Below, piece by piece: positions 1 through 11,130 of a DNA stretch of 64,000 bases (positions are counted from its first letter, which is position 1; every line of letters begins with the position of its first letter). Location: contig JABRWF010000006.1 in the NCBI GenBank assembly GCA_018343915.1, positions 4,116,904 to 4,180,903 on the forward strand, read 5' to 3'. The position numbers were made by a program, and so were the translations under genes. This stretch comes from Agroathelia rolfsii (Eukaryota > Basidiomycota > Agaricomycetes > Amylocorticiales > Amylocorticiaceae). A model generated the notes under the pieces. It made no database searches, was not told the origin of the DNA, and saw nothing but the letters and a program-made list of their open reading frames with translations.

Positions 1-188
1 TAATGAAATATTGAAAATATTAAATAAAAGAATATATACATGTAAAGAATTGTTAATATCTCAACAATGAACAGTTGTAAAATCATGAAATAAATAATCA
101 TGTATGACATGATGTTAGATGATTATTTGAAGTATTCATTGGAATTATTGGAAAGATATGAAGCCTGTAAATATTCAATCTTTCAACA
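1..188 (-). mobile_element. LTR-like repeat, truncated by window start
   Basis: AT-rich repeat whose minus-strand 5' end (TGTTGAAAGATTG) lies at 188. The same sequence recurs at about 42.9-43.1 kb and 45.9-46.1 kb on the plus strand and at 47.9-48.2 kb on the minus strand. It is the leading part of a roughly 0.9-1.0 kb LTR-like family that begins TG and ends CA. Only this end is in view, so neither the target duplication nor the partner LTR can be judged. Confidence 0.7.
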
Positions 189-1246
189 GTCCATCCTTGC
201 ATCCTAGGCCTTGGGAGTTGTAAAATAGCCATTACAGGCTACCCCATACCTTACAGGGGTTGATGTAGGCTCTGGTTGAGTTTTGGTAATAAGAGTCAGG
301 TGTGCTCTTGATAGTAGTCTTAAAGGGACACTGGCTACAGTCTTATCTTTAGTATAGTAAAGTTACTAATTGCTTCCTACCTAGGAAACCTTGCCTAATC
401 CTAGGAATAAAGTCAAGTCTACACTTTTCTTACAAGTAAGTGTTTGCTTCATAATAGGTAGCTTGTGAGCTAGCATAAAGCCACACTATACAACCTAAGA
501 ACTATAAAAGTTCAAGACCAGCATATCAAACAATAGAGACTGTACAGAATAAAGGGGAGTGTTGCAACTATATAGAATACCCTAGCAGCTATGCTAAAGA
601 CATGACAAGGGAAATTGGGGTGGAGCTCTAATATTCAGTAGGAGACTAAAATATAGTATATATACAAGGTAGTAATATATTTTAATAACAACAGTTTTTA
701 TACCTGAACCACCACCACTATATCGCACCCACACACATACTTAAGCCTCACTGCTTACCAACCTTATCCATGTAAGTCTAATATATATATTAGCAATAGT
801 ATATATAGTGTGTAGTACATAAGTATAAGTACAGTAGTGGTAGTACACTACATAATATAGTGTATAGTGTAGTGGTGGCCAGATACATGCACTGCCAGTC
901 TTAGGACTAGCACTATTCATCAGAAGAACAAAGAAAGCTCAGGTTATCCTGCCAGAAGTTCTAGCCATTCTGTTATTGCCATGAGTCTGGTTGTTAATGC
1001 ACTGTGTTTCTTTGTGGAAATTGATATAAATGTTGTCATGAATAGCATAGAATGGGTGATCACAAATGTATTCCTGAACTTCTTTTTTTGAAGAATTGCT
1101 TAGGCAGGATATTATGTTCTATGCAGGAGATCAACAACCCTCGTTGGTGTTGATTGAGACTTGAGAAACATAGCAAGGAATTGCTGGATTTTATTCGACT
1201 TCTGGTTTCGTTGATAGGCTAGCTGGCTAGCAAGGATGGCCGTAAA
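189..1246. repeat. transposon debris with second LTR fragment
   Basis: Bases 189-300 (starting TCCATCCTTGCATCCTAGG) are nearly repeated at about 40.34-40.46 kb. Bases 318-516 are the plus-strand 3' part of the LTR family seen at 41.4-41.6 kb and 46.7-46.9 kb. The rest, including a TA-rich stretch at 780-880, shows no supportable gene. Confidence 0.55.
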
Positions 1247-1915
1247 CTAGAAGTAAACCATGAGATATGTAGCAGAGAGCATCAAAATAGGAATCAAGCA
1301 CATGAGTATGGAGTTCAGTTTTTTTCTCTGGCTCTTTGGGCGGCTAAGCCTGGCAAGTGCAGACATAAGATTTGGCGCATCTTTCTCCGCGTTTTTATGG
1401 AGTGCAGCAAGGTCAAAGGAGCGTATGTTTTCAACAGAGATGTCTTCAGACATTGAAGCAAGATGCTGAGATAGCATTCCTAGTTCTTGTGTCATGATGT
1501 TGACTGAAAGATCAAGGGCTCATTGGCGAATGGCAGTTTGGCAGGCCTTGATTCTTCTGCGGCTTTTCGACCTCTTCAGAGACTAAGGCGGTTTGTATAG
1601 TAGCTGGAGGAGGGTAGGGAGACAATAATCGGTAAGGAGCTCTCTTCGCGTCGAGATATCTTCATCGTTAAGCATACAATCTACGGCCGGGTTGCCACCA
1701 AGCAGATTGTGCAGAAAGTCAAAGATAGACAACCGCTCTTGATGAAGGGTCTGGAGGACAGCAGATACTTGCTTGTATGTCTGACGCCCAGTGCCGTTGT
1801 CGGTACTTTGACCATACACAATACTCATAGGAGATGAGCATCGCAATGTTGTAAAGGATGGTATATCAGGCGTTTGAGATGCATCTCGGTCATGATGAGA
1901 AATATGTGGATCCAT
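1247..1915 (-). pseudogene. DUF6589-like transposon protein, N-terminal remnant
   Basis: One reading frame runs through the whole interval on the minus strand but is broken by a TAG after residue 110 and a TGA about 22 codons further on. The readable peptide includes VSAVLQTLHQERLSIFDFL and later LMSALARLSRPKSQ followed by a hydrophobic run with ML-S. This layout resembles the N-terminal part of large basidiomycete transposon-associated proteins that carry a DUF6589 C-terminus. No C-terminal part is present, and the frame stops where LTR-like debris begins. The TGA sits where a Trp would be plausible (TGG to TGA). The family call rests on recognised pattern only. Confidence 0.45.
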
Positions 1916-2029
1916 TTTTTATTTGATTGAACTACAACAAAGGGTCAAATGTTGAGCCCAGAGGCAAGTGGTCGAAGTGGTGGATGCCAAGTCCCGCGTG
2001 GCACTATATGAAGGCGGCTCCTCCATAGG

Positions 2030-2118
2030 CCAAATTCTTCAAGCCCTTTTCGCGAACGCGCGAGGTTTCGTGCGTGTTCGCGAAAACGGGCTTGAGATTC
2101 TCAGGCTAGTTTACTAGT
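2030..2118. repeat. short inverted repeat (MITE-like)
   Basis: A near-palindrome in which 'caagcccttttcgcgaac' is answered by 'gttcgcgaaaacgggcttg' around a short centre. It lies between the transposon remnant and the O-methyltransferase gene. It has no coding capacity and could be a MITE or a hairpin-forming insertion. No clear target duplication was found. Confidence 0.5.
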
Positions 2119-2538
2119 AAGCTGAGCCATTTAGAATATTGTGGTGGCGAAAACAAGCCCAAAATTCCTCTACACTCCATAATCGTCATTATGTTACGAG
2201 TGCTAATGGGTGCTCCTAATCAAAGACTTGACAAATCACTCAGATGCTTCTCTCTCACCGCAATATTCATTCTGATGACAAAGAACCGGTTTACGCAATG
2301 TCCGTCTGTCGCGGTCTTCTATATGCGAGAGACCATCAAGATACCACATGATGATGATGATGATATTTGTTAAGCAGCAAAGTAGACGACCAACCTTCTC
2401 TCACTGGCACTCTTCACGAATCGTGTGCCAACCTACATTCTTGACGGTGAACGCCCTGACCATGCGTCAACTCACTAATCGCCGTGTAGAGGAAACTGAG
2501 CAATTGATGTACTATACAGATCAACCCAGACACACCCA

Positions 2539-4520
2539 ATGCTCGGGCTTTCCGCTGGTGCACACCACGTTGAGCTACTGCTCAATGCTATCAACAAGGC
2601 AGCTAAGAATGCCCTTTCAGAATACCAAAAAACAGGAGAAGACGTTCCGTTGCTGACCTCAACGCAAATTCATCCTCTTGATGGTGCTGCAGATACGATC
2701 GCCCTCAAGAAGGCCGTTCGCATACTCGAGGGTGCTTGCGGACAGTTGTGTGCCATGCTAGCGCCGCCAGCACATACAATTATTAATGTGAATCATTCCG
2801 TTAGCGCGTACAAAATTGTCGATTATCTCACTCACCTAAATTACACAGCGTACACAAACTGCAGACAGAGAATGCTATGACGTCGTGCTCGAGAAGAAGA
2901 TACCAGACGTGTTGATCCAATATCCCAAGGGCCTTCCTGTCGCTGATCTAGCCGCAAAGGTCAACTTGGACAAGGGAAAACTTTCCCGTATTCTTCGCTT
3001 GTTAGCTACTGAGCACTGTTTCCAGGAAGGTAGGTAGAAGGTGTCAGTCTCTGAATTAGTGCTTTGTCTGAAATAAAACCTACCAACGCCAGTCTCCCCC
3101 AACGTCTTCGCCAACAACCGTCTCTCCGTGACGCTCTTGAGCACTAACAGCGTATCCAGCCTGACGCGTGTTTACACAGACAAACACGGCACAGCGATGC
3201 AATATCTGCTGAAGAATCTGACCCATCCCGACTACGGTTATTCCTATGAACCTACAAAAGCTCCATTTCTTCAGGCAGTTGGGAGCGATGGTAAAGAAAC
3301 ATTTTTCGACTGGTTAGGTCGGCATGTAAGCACTCAGGAAACTTCATTATGCATAATGATCTGGGGTTTCTCATAAATTGTTTTTCACCCTAATTAGCCC
3401 GAAGAAAGACAGGTTCATACCTTTTCTGCATGGCTATTGAAATTTCGAACTAAGAAATGGAATAGGTCTTTCATAATGCTATGCCAGGACTTGGAAATGT
3501 TCAGGGATCGCTATCGGCGCTGCATTGTATCCAGTTTTTCATACTCTTCGGCCCTCAAAAGTGCTTACAAGCAACTGAATAGATTATCCCTGGGATAAGG
3601 TCAAGTCCGTTTGCGACGTCGGCTCAGGGTTGGGGTCATTTGCCATGCCGCTCGCAGAAAAATTCTCTCATCTTCAAATCACTCTATTTGATCTTCCGGA
3701 AGTTGTTAAAAAAGCTCAACAGGTATGTGTGTATGCGCCTTTAATTTGCCTCACCAAATATCAATCATTTTATAAATATTTAGTTCTGGAAAACGGACTT
3801 CTCTGAGTTCACTCATGGTACTTCTACTTCGGATGATGACACCGGTCGTATCAGCTTCGTATCTGGAGATTTCTTCGTCAAATTACCCGAGACTTTAAAA
3901 GAAATGGATGTCTACTATGTATCAAATTTTAGGTTTTGAACCAAGAACTCTAGCGCTCACAAAACTCACACAGCTAAGAAATATTATTCACAATTGGCCT
4001 GATGCTCCTGCACTTAAAATCCTCACTAGTATGCGGCAGGCCATGGCGCCCCATAGCCGTGTGCTTATTCGTAAGTCGCCTGAATCATGCCCTCGGGTTT
4101 GATAATATATTGTTACTGACGTTGGGTAGATGATTATGCTCTTAATTTTGCTCTGCCCGTGTCTACTGCATCGAGCTCGCTGGGATTTGACACAGTAAGT
4201 CAGGATGATTCCATGCAAGTACCATATTAAAGAGGTGGCATCTCTTCACGAATATTTAGGCACCGGAGCCGTTGATGTTCAATTTCGGTATCGGCAACCT
4301 TCGAGCCTACAATTCGGATATTACAATGCTCGGTGGGTACAACGCCAAGGAACGTACGATTGACGAGATTATAGAGCTTGGGTACGCCCTGTTATGTCCG
4401 AGAAACCAGTTTACTCGTGCTAACGTTCTGAATAGGGAGCAAGCTGGCTTAACATTCCTCCGGTTTTGGGACTTGGGCGAGACGTTCATGGCAGAATTCG
4501 CAACGGCATCTGATCCTTGA
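2539..4520 (+). CDS. SAM-dependent O-methyltransferase (fungal secondary-metabolism type)
   Basis: Joining 11 exons gives an uninterrupted protein of 464 residues. Exons: 2539-2799, 2849-3029, 3093-3325, 3398-3412, 3466-3526, 3583-3722, 3784-3918, 3974-4070, 4130-4194, 4260-4381, 4436-4520. All introns are GT-AG, and exon 4 is only 15 nt. Residues about 90-190 form the winged-helix/dimerisation part (DLAAKVNLDKGKLSRILRLL). A Rossmann SAM site VCDVGSGLGSF follows near residue 260, with FDLPEVV after it. HNWPDAPALKIL and a C-terminal KERTIDEIIELGEQAGL segment are typical of plant/fungal O-methyltransferases such as the sterigmatocystin 8-O-methyltransferase group. The likely role is cytosolic methylation of a phenolic or polyketide hydroxyl; the substrate is unknown. 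No other biosynthetic enzymes lie beside it, so it is not obviously in a cluster. Confidence 0.88.
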
Positions 4521-4748
4521 TAAGGAACCGTTAGCCCAAGGGCTCAATCAGTAATTTCCTTTAAATATGTAGGATTTTAGGGTTCTGAATATTGCAATTA
4601 CTTTCGTTATTGATAAGTCATAAACTTTTTCATCCCAATTATCATTCAACGTTCTATGGATATTAGACAAAGGTAACATAACCCTGAGTAGAGTCAGATA
4701 GATGAAGAGATAGATAGGGGCAAAACCGTCGACTACCATTCAAGTTAT

Positions 4749-6412
4749 TCACCAGCGAGTAACATCTACTTCAGCCTCTCCAAACAGACTCTCCTTCTTG
4801 ACTGCAAACTCATCTACATCGGTTTCGCCAACCTCCGCCTCGAGGGATCCTGTTTCTTCCCCCTGGTAAAACTGACCGCATTCCCTATGTAAGAAGGCCA
4901 AGATGTGCCTGTTGATGGCCTTGAACTCTAGCAGGAACCCGTCGTGGCCATCAGGCGAGGGCACGACAACAAGAGTAGCGTCAGGTATATGTTCCGCTAA
5001 TAGCGCTTGCTCTGTCGTCGTAAACAACCCATCAGAGGCAATGCCAATGACCAGTGTACGTGGAGGTAAGCGGGCAAGGACAGTGGCGAGCGCTGCGTTA
5101 TCATTCTCGTCGATTTTGTTGTCTGCTGGAGGTTCAGAGATGCGACCACGAGCTAGATCGTGCGAATCCATTTTGTATGTCAAGTGGATGTAACAGTTGG
5201 CATCAAACCGAGAGGTAAACTTGGCGCCTTGGTATCTCAAGTAACCCTGTGCTGAAAACGTGACGGGGCTTTGAGAAGAATCGGAAGATGACGAAGGTGC
5301 AGTGTTCTGAGCACCATTTCGAGAAGGCGGTTTGTTAGCTGTTTTCTGAGCAAGTGGTAACGCCTGTGGCTTCCTTCCAAATCGACTCTCGAAGCTGTCC
5401 CTACTACGGTAGGTTAATAGCGCCGTCATACGTGCAGCCGCCAAACCCTGCATCGGCTGTCTTGGCTTCTTATCAGAGTCTCCTTCATTATCCGTCGCCC
5501 AGATATATCGACCGCCGTCCCAAGTGGGATCACTAAAGATCGACTGGCGCTGGGCCTCCCCCCAGGATATGCACCATGCACTGTGACGAGCGGATGTTGC
5601 TAGAGGCACGATATGCTTGACATACCCCGGTGGAGAGCAGAGAGGCCACTCGAGAACGGCCATTCCTCCCATGCTTCCGCCTACTACGACTTGTACAGAG
5701 GTGACGCCGAGATGATCGAGGATAAGTTTATGGATTCTGAATGAAAGACAAGGATGAGCTCGTATGTTGTGATTTCATATCTCGAACATGCCTGACATCA
5801 TCCCGGACGGTCGTGGGTGGGAATTCGGGCCCGTAGAATTTGCCAGTGTCTGGATTGATTGTCACGGGGGAAGCGGAGCCATAAGGAGAGCCCATAACAT
5901 TAGCACAAAAGAGAAAAAACTTGGAAGGGTCGAAAGCTTTTCCCCGTCCTATCAGAGGGCCCCACCTAATTTCCAAAAGATCAATGAATAAACGGTCTTT
6001 CAGAAATGATTTAGAGGCATTTATGTGTTTGAACGAAAAGAAGAGCCAAGCATTTCCGGGTGCCCAAATTCATTAATCTTTCTTGGACCGATGAGCGCAA
6101 TAACCGGTGACTGGTACAGGACACCGGCGCTATCACCTCAAAGATAGATAAGGAAGGCATGCCGGACATGTTTACTAACCAGTCTTCTACATCAGCACTC
6201 CCAGTGAGAGCATGACAAATGATCAAGACGTTATCGCGTGTCTCGTTAAGGGTGCCCCAGGTTTTATATGCGATGGGTACATCACGTAGGGTGGTTCCAG
6301 ATTCGAGAGTGAAAGATGGCACAATGTGCACTGACTGGTCGATCAGGGATGCGGCGTGAAACCCGCTTGCAGAGTTTTGAGCCGAGATGGTCATGATAAA
6401 AGACAGTGGCAA
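4749..6412 (-). CDS. MET2: homoserine O-acetyltransferase
   Basis: Three exons on the minus strand (6412-6180, 5965-5792, 5736-4749) give 464 residues, close to the yeast protein. The enzyme transfers acetyl from acetyl-CoA to homoserine in methionine biosynthesis. It has the alpha/beta-hydrolase fold with the nucleophile motif VVGGSMGGM, the preceding [16 protein letters not shown] and [15 protein letters not shown] blocks, [27 protein letters not shown] (acid) and [12 protein letters not shown] (catalytic His). Intron 1 is unusually long for this locus (214 nt). Intron 2 (5791-5737) has a GC donor (AG|GCATGT), which is the only join that restores the conserved Val-Arg-Ile-His reading. A second in-frame ATG lies six codons downstream of the chosen start. 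It is divergent from the NAA38-like gene with about 150 bp between start codons. Confidence 0.93.
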
Positions 6413-6564
6413 CTGGCCATAAACCTATAGTAAGTTGATGGCGTAGTACTCAGCGTGGACTAAAAGAAGCAGTCAATTGCGCGATTATCCACTGTGCCTT
6501 TACTTCCGAAGGTGGCGGTGCATCACAGCCACAGACAGGCCCAGTCACATGACCTGCACCATGC
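6413..6564. promoter_or_regulatory. shared divergent promoter MET2 / NAA38-like
   Basis: This 152 bp gap separates two start codons pointing outward, so both promoters must lie here or overlap the genes. It contains TCACATGAC near 6543-6551, one base from the CACGTG core used by sulfur-pathway bHLH factors in yeasts. Whether it is functional is inference. No clear TATA box is visible. Confidence 0.4.
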
Positions 6565-6951
6565 ATGGTCGCCTCTCTCATGATGCACTCACCATCTCCC
6601 TCGGATGACAGTGGTGGCTTGTCTCCTGACCACCATTTCGACTCTCGATCTTTATCCAATACAGATGGAACTGATTCCCCAGAGGGTTTGAAGGCGCTGC
6701 TCCAACGCTTGCTGCGCATTAAAGTGCAAGACGGTCGCATATTCCTTGGCACGTTTGCTGGGACAGATCAACCTCTTAACTTGCTCCTCATCAACGCAGA
6801 TGAGTTCCGCGACGACGATGAGTCCGGCATATATACCAGCAGATATGTCGGCCAAATTCTCATACCTTGGAGGTTGGTTGTCACTATCGAAGCACAGAGG
6901 CCACCTACCATGAATATAGTTAGTATAATGACAATCTTGCGCATTGCTTGA
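6565..6951 (+). CDS. NAA38: Lsm-domain protein, NatC auxiliary subunit NAA38-like
   Basis: Single-exon frame of 128 residues. After a Ser/Asp/Pro-rich leader (1-42), the Sm fold is seen as LLQRLLRIKVQDGRIFLGTF (Sm1, with the DGR turn) and then a loop and TSRYVGQILIPWRLVVTIEAQ (Sm2). This pattern fits LSMD1/NAA38 (yeast Mak31), which helps the NatC N-terminal acetyltransferase bind ribosomes, better than canonical spliceosomal Lsm proteins. A second ATG six codons in could be used. The last 15 residues after VTIEAQ are unconserved and might change if a 3' intron exists. Confidence 0.72.
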   Translation: MVASLMMHSPSPSDDSGGLSPDHHFDSRSLSNTDGTDSPEGLKALLQRLLRIKVQDGRIFLGTFAGTDQPLNLLLINADEFRDDDESGIYTSRYVGQILIPWRLVVTIEAQRPPTMNIVSIMTILRIA

Positions 6952-7434
6952 TCTAACGGATTCCATCTCGTGTAGATGTGATTTAATCTTTGTAGTTGGA
7001 AATAGTCCATGGCATTATGACTGCGCATATCTACTGCACTCAACCTAGCTCAGTGATCGCATAGGCCAGAAGATTGGCGTTGATTCCATTTATTAGTGCC
7101 ATGCCCTCTTTTAGCAGCACGGAATTCTGTTATCACATAGATTGGCTTGTATTCGTATAATATCATCACTCACAAGTCTTTGCATGGAAGCATTGACATT
7201 GTAGTTTCTGTGCCAATCCCAATGAGTGGTTTCTGTACTTCATGTGGAGGGCCGTCTCTTTTATGCAAGGGTGGTCAATTGAGAAAAAGCAACGATGCTA
7301 GGAATGTACTACATGTAACAAGTACAATAATTTAATGTTGTCAAGTTAACAAATGAAAAAGTGGTCATTGTGTTTGAAACCCAGCCGGAAATGATTAGCA
7401 GCTGTGAATTATTGCTCTCTTTGCTCTCCTTCTC
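6952..7434. other. intergenic, no gene seen
   Basis: Holds the 3' end of the NAA38-like gene and the 5' region of TIM54. Short open frames here do not resemble known proteins and lack splice-supported extension. Confidence 0.6.
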
Positions 7435-9087
7435 ATGAGCACCGACACTTCCCCGCCATCGTCCTCGTCGCCGTCCGCCTCTGCTGCACCAGGGCCGTCG
7501 CCAGCCTCGTCTGCCACCGCTGCCACAGGTGCTGCTCAGTCCACTGTACCGCGTCCCAAGTCCGGGATTCATGCAGCACTCGAGTATACCGGCATCCCCG
7601 CTTCATGGCTAACGAAGCGGCCCAAGCTACCGTCGCGCAACTGGCTCATTTTCATCGCAGTTACCTCCTCACTCACGGGAGCCTATATTTACGACCGCCG
7701 CCAATGCAAGCTCATTCGTGAGGATTACCAGGCTCGGGTCCGACACCTGTCCGAAGAGCCACTAGACAGGTTCGCCCTGCCGCGCAAGGTGACGGTCTAT
7801 GCTGCCAAGTGGCCTGGAGACGAGGACCATGAGCGGGGTATGAAGTACTTTCGCAAGTTCGTCAAGGTACGCATGTTTTTTTTCATTTTTTTCTGTATTC
7901 TCACGCAAGATTTTTTTTACATGTATTCATAGCCTATACTTGTTGCCGCTGCGGTCGACTATGACATGAAAGTGGGCAAGCGCTCAGGAGACCTGGCGAA
8001 ACATATTGCCGACCGAATCAAGGCCCAGCGCCGAGTGGAACTCGGGCTTGAGCCGCCTGTCGAGAACCCCATTCCCATGCCGCAATTGTACGTCTCCCCA
8101 GAGGAGAAGCGGCGGCGTGAACTCGAGGGTGGCATTATCATTGTAGGCAGGCAAACGTTCAAGGAGTTCATGGCTGGACTGAAGCGTGGATGGACGGACA
8201 CACCGCTAAAGGTGGATTCCGAGGAGGTACTCTCGAGGGAGCTTGAGGATGACGGACGCTTTGACGAGGTTGAGACGGAGGAGTCGGCGACCCCTGTGGA
8301 CGATTTGGAAGGAGAGCCTATTCCGACCAAGACAAGGCTTGCACCGTCCAATATCTATTCCCCATTGCGCATTCAACCGACGACCACATCAGCCGCACCA
8401 AAAAGCTCAACAACAGGAGCAACACAGACCGCAGCGGACATGGCGCCCGCTGCGACAATCCCGGAGATGGCACCACTGCTTCTTGTGCCATTCACGAATT
8501 ACATTGGGTTCACACAAATACCACTCATGCTCTGGGACTGGTTTAACCAGCGGCACCATGTCCGTGCCGGCGCGGAGGCTGCATATAGTCTCATCCAGGG
8601 CGCCTCGCGACCAATCACACTCCCCGCAGAATCTCCTTCCCCGGCTCCTCTGTCCACGGAGCCGGTCACTACCGACGCCGACGCCGGTCTCGATCCTGCT
8701 GCTGCGCTTGTGACGGGCACCGACCTGGATTTCGACCTGGACGCGGAGTCGTACTACAAGTCATCTCTGTCCAAGACCGAGTCCGAGATTGAGAGCGCCC
8801 GGACAACATACTATGGCGCCTTACCGGCTAAGCTAGAGACAGCACGAGCACTAGCACGGGGCACGCGCGAGGCAACGAACGAGGAACGTGAGAACCCGCC
8901 ACCGACGGAAGTCGAGCTACGGTCGGAGCGTCTGAAGAAGGAGCTCCGTTGGCGCGCGACAGTCGATGGCTGGAAGCTCATACAGCCGATGACACCGGTG
9001 ATGTGGGATGAGCGCATGCGTGGTGCGTTGCGTGTGTTTGTTCCCCAAGATGAGCCAGAAGGCGAGGGGGAGAAACGACAGGACTAA
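7435..9087 (+). CDS. TIM54: mitochondrial inner-membrane translocase subunit Tim54
   Basis: Two exons (7435-7866, 7933-9087; GT-AG intron with a T-rich middle) encode 528 residues. Tim54 is a TIM22-complex component of the mitochondrial inner membrane that assists insertion of carrier proteins. After a Ser/Pro/Ala-rich leader, the family signature appears: GIPASWLTKRPKLPSRNWLIF, with one membrane segment at about 69-86, then LPRKVTVYAAKWPGDEDHERGMKYFRKFVKPIL. Later come GGIIIVGRQTFKEFMAGLKRGW, PLLLVPFTNYIGFTQIPLM and the C-terminal ELRWRATVDGWKLIQPMTPVMWD. The GC-rich coding region contrasts with its AT-richer flanks. Length and order of blocks match fungal Tim54. Confidence 0.93.
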
Positions 9088-9454
9088 CTCGATCTTACTT
9101 GATGATGACACACACTACTCTTATAATATCTGTTACACGTAGATTTCTGTGGCTTAATGTGATGAATGCTATAGAGTTTCATGGTCTTAACTGGCTTGCA
9201 CAATGAAAGAAGCCAGTGATGATCAATGGCAAAATGAGACTAGGACACGAAAGGGAATGATTACAAGAGAAGGAGGAGAAAGAAGATGGGCAGATGGTAG
9301 CCTTCGCCGCCTGGTGCTCGACTGCCGACGGTGCTGCACTTGTTATTTGGGACATATATATCATATGCCCGCTCGCCATTGCTCCTGTCTGTCTTCATTC
9401 CCCCCGTCAGTAAAATATTCCCCCTTGAAATAATTTCCTTTAATATTCTGTACC
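9088..9454. other. intergenic, no gene seen
   Basis: Between TIM54 and the hydrolase gene, transcribed in the same direction. It is AG-rich around 9230-9300. No element beyond the likely promoter of the next gene could be defined. Confidence 0.55.
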
Positions 9455-10936
9455 ATGGGCAAGAGCAGAGGCAGTCGTCTGGGTGCCATCGCCGGCAACT
9501 CCAAGCCCGGTGCCGGTGCTGCCTTCACTTGCGAGGCCATCGTCCTCCCCAGCGACGACGCCTTTCCACTCTTCCTCACCGCTAACCGCTACAGTCGCCC
9601 CGAGTTTGCACAGTATGGCTGGGATCACGATCCAGACGCCATTACGCTTATCATGCTCCATTCCACTAGCTTCCACAAGGTACTACCAATCCATGATACC
9701 GTCATTAAGTCTGACAACACCATTATCAGGAAACCTGGGAGCCCACCATTAGCCGTCTGTTCGACCTACTTGTAAGGTCAAAACAGGTCAAAGTACGAGA
9801 AGGCAAGCTACTTACCTTGAACATGGTATTTTCATATGGCAAGCTGATGAAGCAAGCACATCACCAGCTTTTGCCCTGGACTGCCCCAACCACGGTGCTG
9901 CGGTCGACTATAACGAAGATGTACTTAGAACACATCCAAAATATCACGAATGTATGCCCAAATCACTCGCTGTATTTTACTTCACTCACTAGCCTTGCCA
10001 GTTACCTGCGAAAAGTATGCCGAGAGCGTCCATCGTTTTCTCACCCTCAGCAACTTGACCGATCGCCACCTGGTTGGTATTGGACACTCCCTAGGCAGTG
10101 TCAGCATGTAGGTCATTTATCCTTGTATTCATTCATGGCTCACGTCTTTGATAGGTCATTCCTGCAGCACACTGAACCCCGCATTGCCTTCCGCTCCCTC
10201 ATCCTTGTAGAGCCTATTATGAGTCCCAAAGGCGCCCACTTACTTCAACCTCTCCGCAGAGCGCTGGTTAAATCTGCCTATGAGCGCCGAGATGTTTGGC
10301 CTTCCCGCGAAGATGCGCTCGAAAAGTTGCGCCAAGGACAGCGCACCAAGACATGGCATCCAGAGATATACGAACTCTTCGTCGTATGTCCAATTAGTAT
10401 GGATATCTTGCTTATACGTTAACAGCGCGCAAACATTGTGTAGAAACACGCCATTCGCAAACACCCTGGTGCTAGGCACGCTGACACGCCGTATAATGGC
10501 GTTACACTCGCCTGCACGAGGGAACAAGAAGCTGTACATCCTTCTCTCTGCAATGTACTATGTGGTCTTGTTGATGGAGTATTTTTTTTCAGAGCATGTA
10601 TCGCGACACAGACGGACCGACAAAGCCTGTACAATATCTGACCGAAACCTGCGCCAAGATCCCAGTCCATATCATCTTTGGGGAGAGAGACGATTTTGTG
10701 TAAGTACTTGGATTGTTCATGATGACCGTCCTTGGCTCATTACTAGCCAATAAAGACCCCGAAAGGTGCAAATGGAGATCATCAATCCGGCCTCAGGGCG
10801 CAATTTTGCCTCTATCGCCTTCATCGATGGCGCTGGACATCTGGTACCGCAGCAAGTTCCACAAAAACTTGCGCCCATTATATTCAAGAATCTTGTTCAG
10901 ACGCACAGCGGTGGAAATCCGTCAGCGAAATTATAG
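9455..10936 (+). CDS. alpha/beta hydrolase with C-terminal peroxisomal signal (LPX1-like)
   Basis: Eight exons (9455-9679, 9730-9802, 9868-9951, 9993-10107, 10155-10383, 10444-10533, 10593-10699, 10756-10936) give 367 residues. The catalytic triad is readable: nucleophile GHSLGS (Ser about 160), acid in FGERDDFVP (about 305) and His in DGAGHLVPQQ (about 336). ALDCPNHGAAV matches the oxyanion-side strand of AKT2/LPX1-type hydrolases. The protein ends Ala-Lys-Leu, a good type 1 peroxisomal targeting signal, so a peroxisomal lipase or esterase is likely; the substrate is unknown. Intron 2 (9803-9867) starts with GC, and that join restores VREAFALDCPNHG. The acceptor before exon 4 has an in-frame alternative at 10001, which would remove three residues. 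Confidence 0.82.
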
Positions 10937-11130
10937 GCTCCAGTGGGTTGTCTGGGAGATAAATAACACAGACAGAAAAATTCTTGATAAATGCCAGGTG
11001 CAGAGTATTGCTTGTTATATTCTACATCACGCTGTTACATCTGTTTTGCTCTTGTTATGCTTAATATGTATCCTTTTAATATTGATGTACAATGGGGCCT
11101 GAGCACTGAGTACCCGCATTTAGCACTCTA

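Noticed and set aside
2191..2656. Open frames just upstream of the O-methyltransferase
   Set aside because: Out of frame with the conserved protein; one begins in a short ATG repeat, and the start at 2539 gives the full family N-terminus.
8243..8713. 156-codon frame inside TIM54
   Set aside because: Arg/His/Gln-rich off-frame reading of GC-rich TIM54 coding sequence.
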